In this document: piece by piece, positions 22,781 to 23,925 of the stretch
How positions within the stretch are numbered: position 1 is the first letter of the stretch
How the letters are laid out: every line of letters begins with the position of its first letter
Assembly: GCA_002311635.1 (NCBI GenBank)
Contig: DBZJ01000091.1
Location: 758 to 24,682 of the forward strand
Direction of reading: 5' to 3'
DNA: 23,925 nucleotides
Source: Syntrophaceae bacterium UBA1163
GTDB lineage: Bacteria > Desulfobacterota > BSN033 > UBA1163
Notes under the pieces: generated by a model
Told to the model about the DNA's origin: nothing
Databases searched by the model: none
What the model saw: only the letters and a program-made list of their open reading frames with translations
Position numbers and translations under genes: made by a program

Positions 22781-22846
22781 TTAGATTTCGGATTGCCGAT
22801 TGCGGATTTGAATTCCGCATTCTGAAATCGCCATTCCGCAATCTAA
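22781..22846. repeat. 66-base palindrome between convergent genes
   Basis: Starts TTAGATT and ends AATCTAA, with GGATT/AATCC- and GCGGA/TCCGC-type words mirrored around GAATTC (22810-22815). It begins two bases after the AI-2E family stop codon and contains the stop codon of the zinc-ribbon gene (22843-22845). It is likely a hairpin in transcripts from both sides and a candidate bidirectional terminator. Confidence 0.7.
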
Positions 22847-23832
22847 AGGTTGGGGGCTTCCAGGATCTCGTATTTAAAATCTTTTGCTCGGCTCGGGAGG
22901 TCCTTAAAAATCACCATAAACGGAACGGCCTTGCCCGAGGGGGTGATCATCTCTTGTTCCGTTTCGGGCTTGATCACCATCTCCCCTTTAAAAAATTCCT
23001 CCGGTTGTCTTTTCAACTCCCCACGAGCGATGACGCGGCCGCAGATGGCTTCCTTTTCAGCCACCTTGAGTTTGTTTTCATCAAAAATGACGACTTTTAT
23101 TTTGATATACTTTTTGGTGAACTTGGTTTGATTCTTTACCTTCCCCTCGATGATAAAGAAGGGGGAGTCTCCAATCTTCTCCTGGTATCCGCTCAGCTCT
23201 CCGACGATCAGATCCCCTTCCTCTACCCCCCAAATCTGGTTCCAAAGCTCAGTGATTCTCTTTACGGCGGAATCCAAATAGGGGGAGAGCCTACCCCCGG
23301 AACTCAATTCCGACCACGCAAAGAGGATGCCGAAAGTCAGCAGCATCAAAACAATGAGAAGGGCAAGAAATCGAAGGGGGCCTCTCCTCTCAGCATGCCT
23401 CATCGTCTTCGGCCTGGAGGGTCTGCTCTCCACGCTTTCTTCCTTCATCAATTTTCCAGAGGGTAGCTTCTCTATCTTTTCCGGGGGAGCCATCCCTTCC
23501 ATTTCTCCCGGAGGAACCCATTGCTCCACTTTCTCCGCAGGAGCCTTTTCAAAAAATGGGAATGCCTCTTCTTCCTCTTCTGGGGGGCCCCCTTCCTTCT
23601 CGGCTTTCGCCTCAGGAGGAACGTCCCCCTTGATCTCACCCGGCCCCATCAAATCTTCATGATATTTCGCGAAGGATTCAAAATTCTCGATGATTTCCTC
23701 CTTGGTCTCGGGAGGAGGGACGACATAGAAGACATGCTTGCACCGCGAACAGCGAACCTTGATACCCTCGGCCGAAATTCGAGAATCGTCTAAATTAAAC
23801 TTGGTCAGACAGGAGGCGCAGGTGACGATCAT
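22843..23832 (-). CDS. Zinc-ribbon, single-TM protein with DUF3426 domain
   Basis: A 329-residue protein. The N terminus is an MJ0042-type zinc ribbon with Cys5, Cys8, Cys28 and Cys31 (TCASCLTKFNLDDSRI, VRCSRCKHVFYV). Residues 40-150 are an acidic, proline-rich linker. A transmembrane helix (about 153-174, LRFLALLIVLMLLTFGILFA) leads into a C-terminal DUF3426 domain (FFIIEGKVKNQTKFTKKYIK, IKVVIFDENKLKVAEKE, RGELKRQPEEFF), probably on the outer face of the membrane. This layout recurs in proteobacteria without a settled function; a sensor or assembly role is plausible. GAGGG lies about seven bases before ATG. The stop codon lies inside the palindrome shared with the AI-2E family gene. Confidence 0.93.
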   Translation of the reverse strand: MIVTCASCLTKFNLDDSRISAEGIKVRCSRCKHVFYVVPPPETKEEIIENFESFAKYHEDLMGPGEIKGDVPPEAKAEKEGGPPEEEEEAFPFFEKAPAEKVEQWVPPGEMEGMAPPEKIEKLPSGKLMKEESVESRPSRPKTMRHAERRGPLRFLALLIVLMLLTFGILFAWSELSSGGRLSPYLDSAVKRITELWNQIWGVEEGDLIVGELSGYQEKIGDSPFFIIEGKVKNQTKFTKKYIKIKVVIFDENKLKVAEKEAICGRVIARGELKRQPEEFFKGEMVIKPETEQEMITPSGKAVPFMVIFKDLPSRAKDFKYEILEAPNL

Positions 23833-23861
23833 AGAAACCCTCTTTTCAAGAATTCTTCGAC

Positions 23862-23890
23862 ATTATGATGAAAGGGACAGAAAAAAGCAA
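23862..23890 (-). promoter_or_regulatory. Weak candidate promoter for the zinc-ribbon gene
   Basis: Minus strand TTGCTT (23890-23885), 17-base gap, CATAAT (23867-23862). The -10 and its context (CATCATAAT) are the same as at the BamD-LptA promoter, but the -35 matches only three of six positions. Confidence 0.3.
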
Positions 23891-23925
23891 GAGCAAAAAT
23901 TATGGCGAATTGCCTCACATTAAAT

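Overview
This window looks like chromosomal DNA from an uncultured, probably anaerobic Gram-negative bacterium of the Desulfobacterota (Deltaproteobacteria) type. The inference rests on gene content: an ffh-rpsP-khpA-rimM-trmD-SPOUT methyltransferase operon, LL-diaminopimelate aminotransferase (DapL), a selenocysteine-containing SelD next to YedF, DUF4911, DUF3108 and DUF3426 proteins, and Bam/Lpt outer-membrane parts. No rRNA, tRNA, CRISPR array, transposase or phage gene was seen. The genes are mostly housekeeping, with tight spacing.

Layout. 1-4132: minus-strand translation/secretion operon with a TTGACA-N17-TAGAAT promoter in front of ffh. 4161-6487: minus-strand envelope unit, a BamD-like TPR lipoprotein fused through a repetitive linker to an LptA/OstA domain, followed by a small lipoprotein that overlaps it by ATGA. 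6715-9338: plus-strand dapL and a DUF21-CBS-CorC membrane protein. 9435-13349: minus-strand tldD, a DUF4911 protein, a DUF3108 protein whose Tat-like signal peptide lies in another frame, and a DRG-type GTPase. 13471-16083: divergent orphan response regulators, one HD-GYP and one NtrC-like. 16322-18839: plus-strand DsbC-like periplasmic thiol protein and a TPR lipoprotein. 18989-21140: minus-strand selenium unit yedF-selD plus a MoaD/ThiS-like protein; selD reads an in-frame UGA as selenocysteine and has a SECIS-like hairpin just after it. 21200-22778: plus-strand universal stress protein and AI-2E family permease. 22843-23832: minus-strand zinc-ribbon/DUF3426 membrane protein.

The main observations are: (1) a single polypeptide joining a Bam-complex-type lipoprotein to an Lpt bridge domain; (2) a Sec-containing SelD that a standard gene caller would truncate, losing its catalytic residue; (3) a frameshift separating a strong signal peptide from the DUF3108 domain; (4) several families of short palindromic intergenic repeats that begin at, or run into, stop codons and in one case encode the end of a protein. 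Nothing here is a clear new defence or mobile system. The BamD-LptA fusion and the stop-codon-associated repeats are the best candidates for undescribed biology. No stretch above 300 bases lacks a gene.
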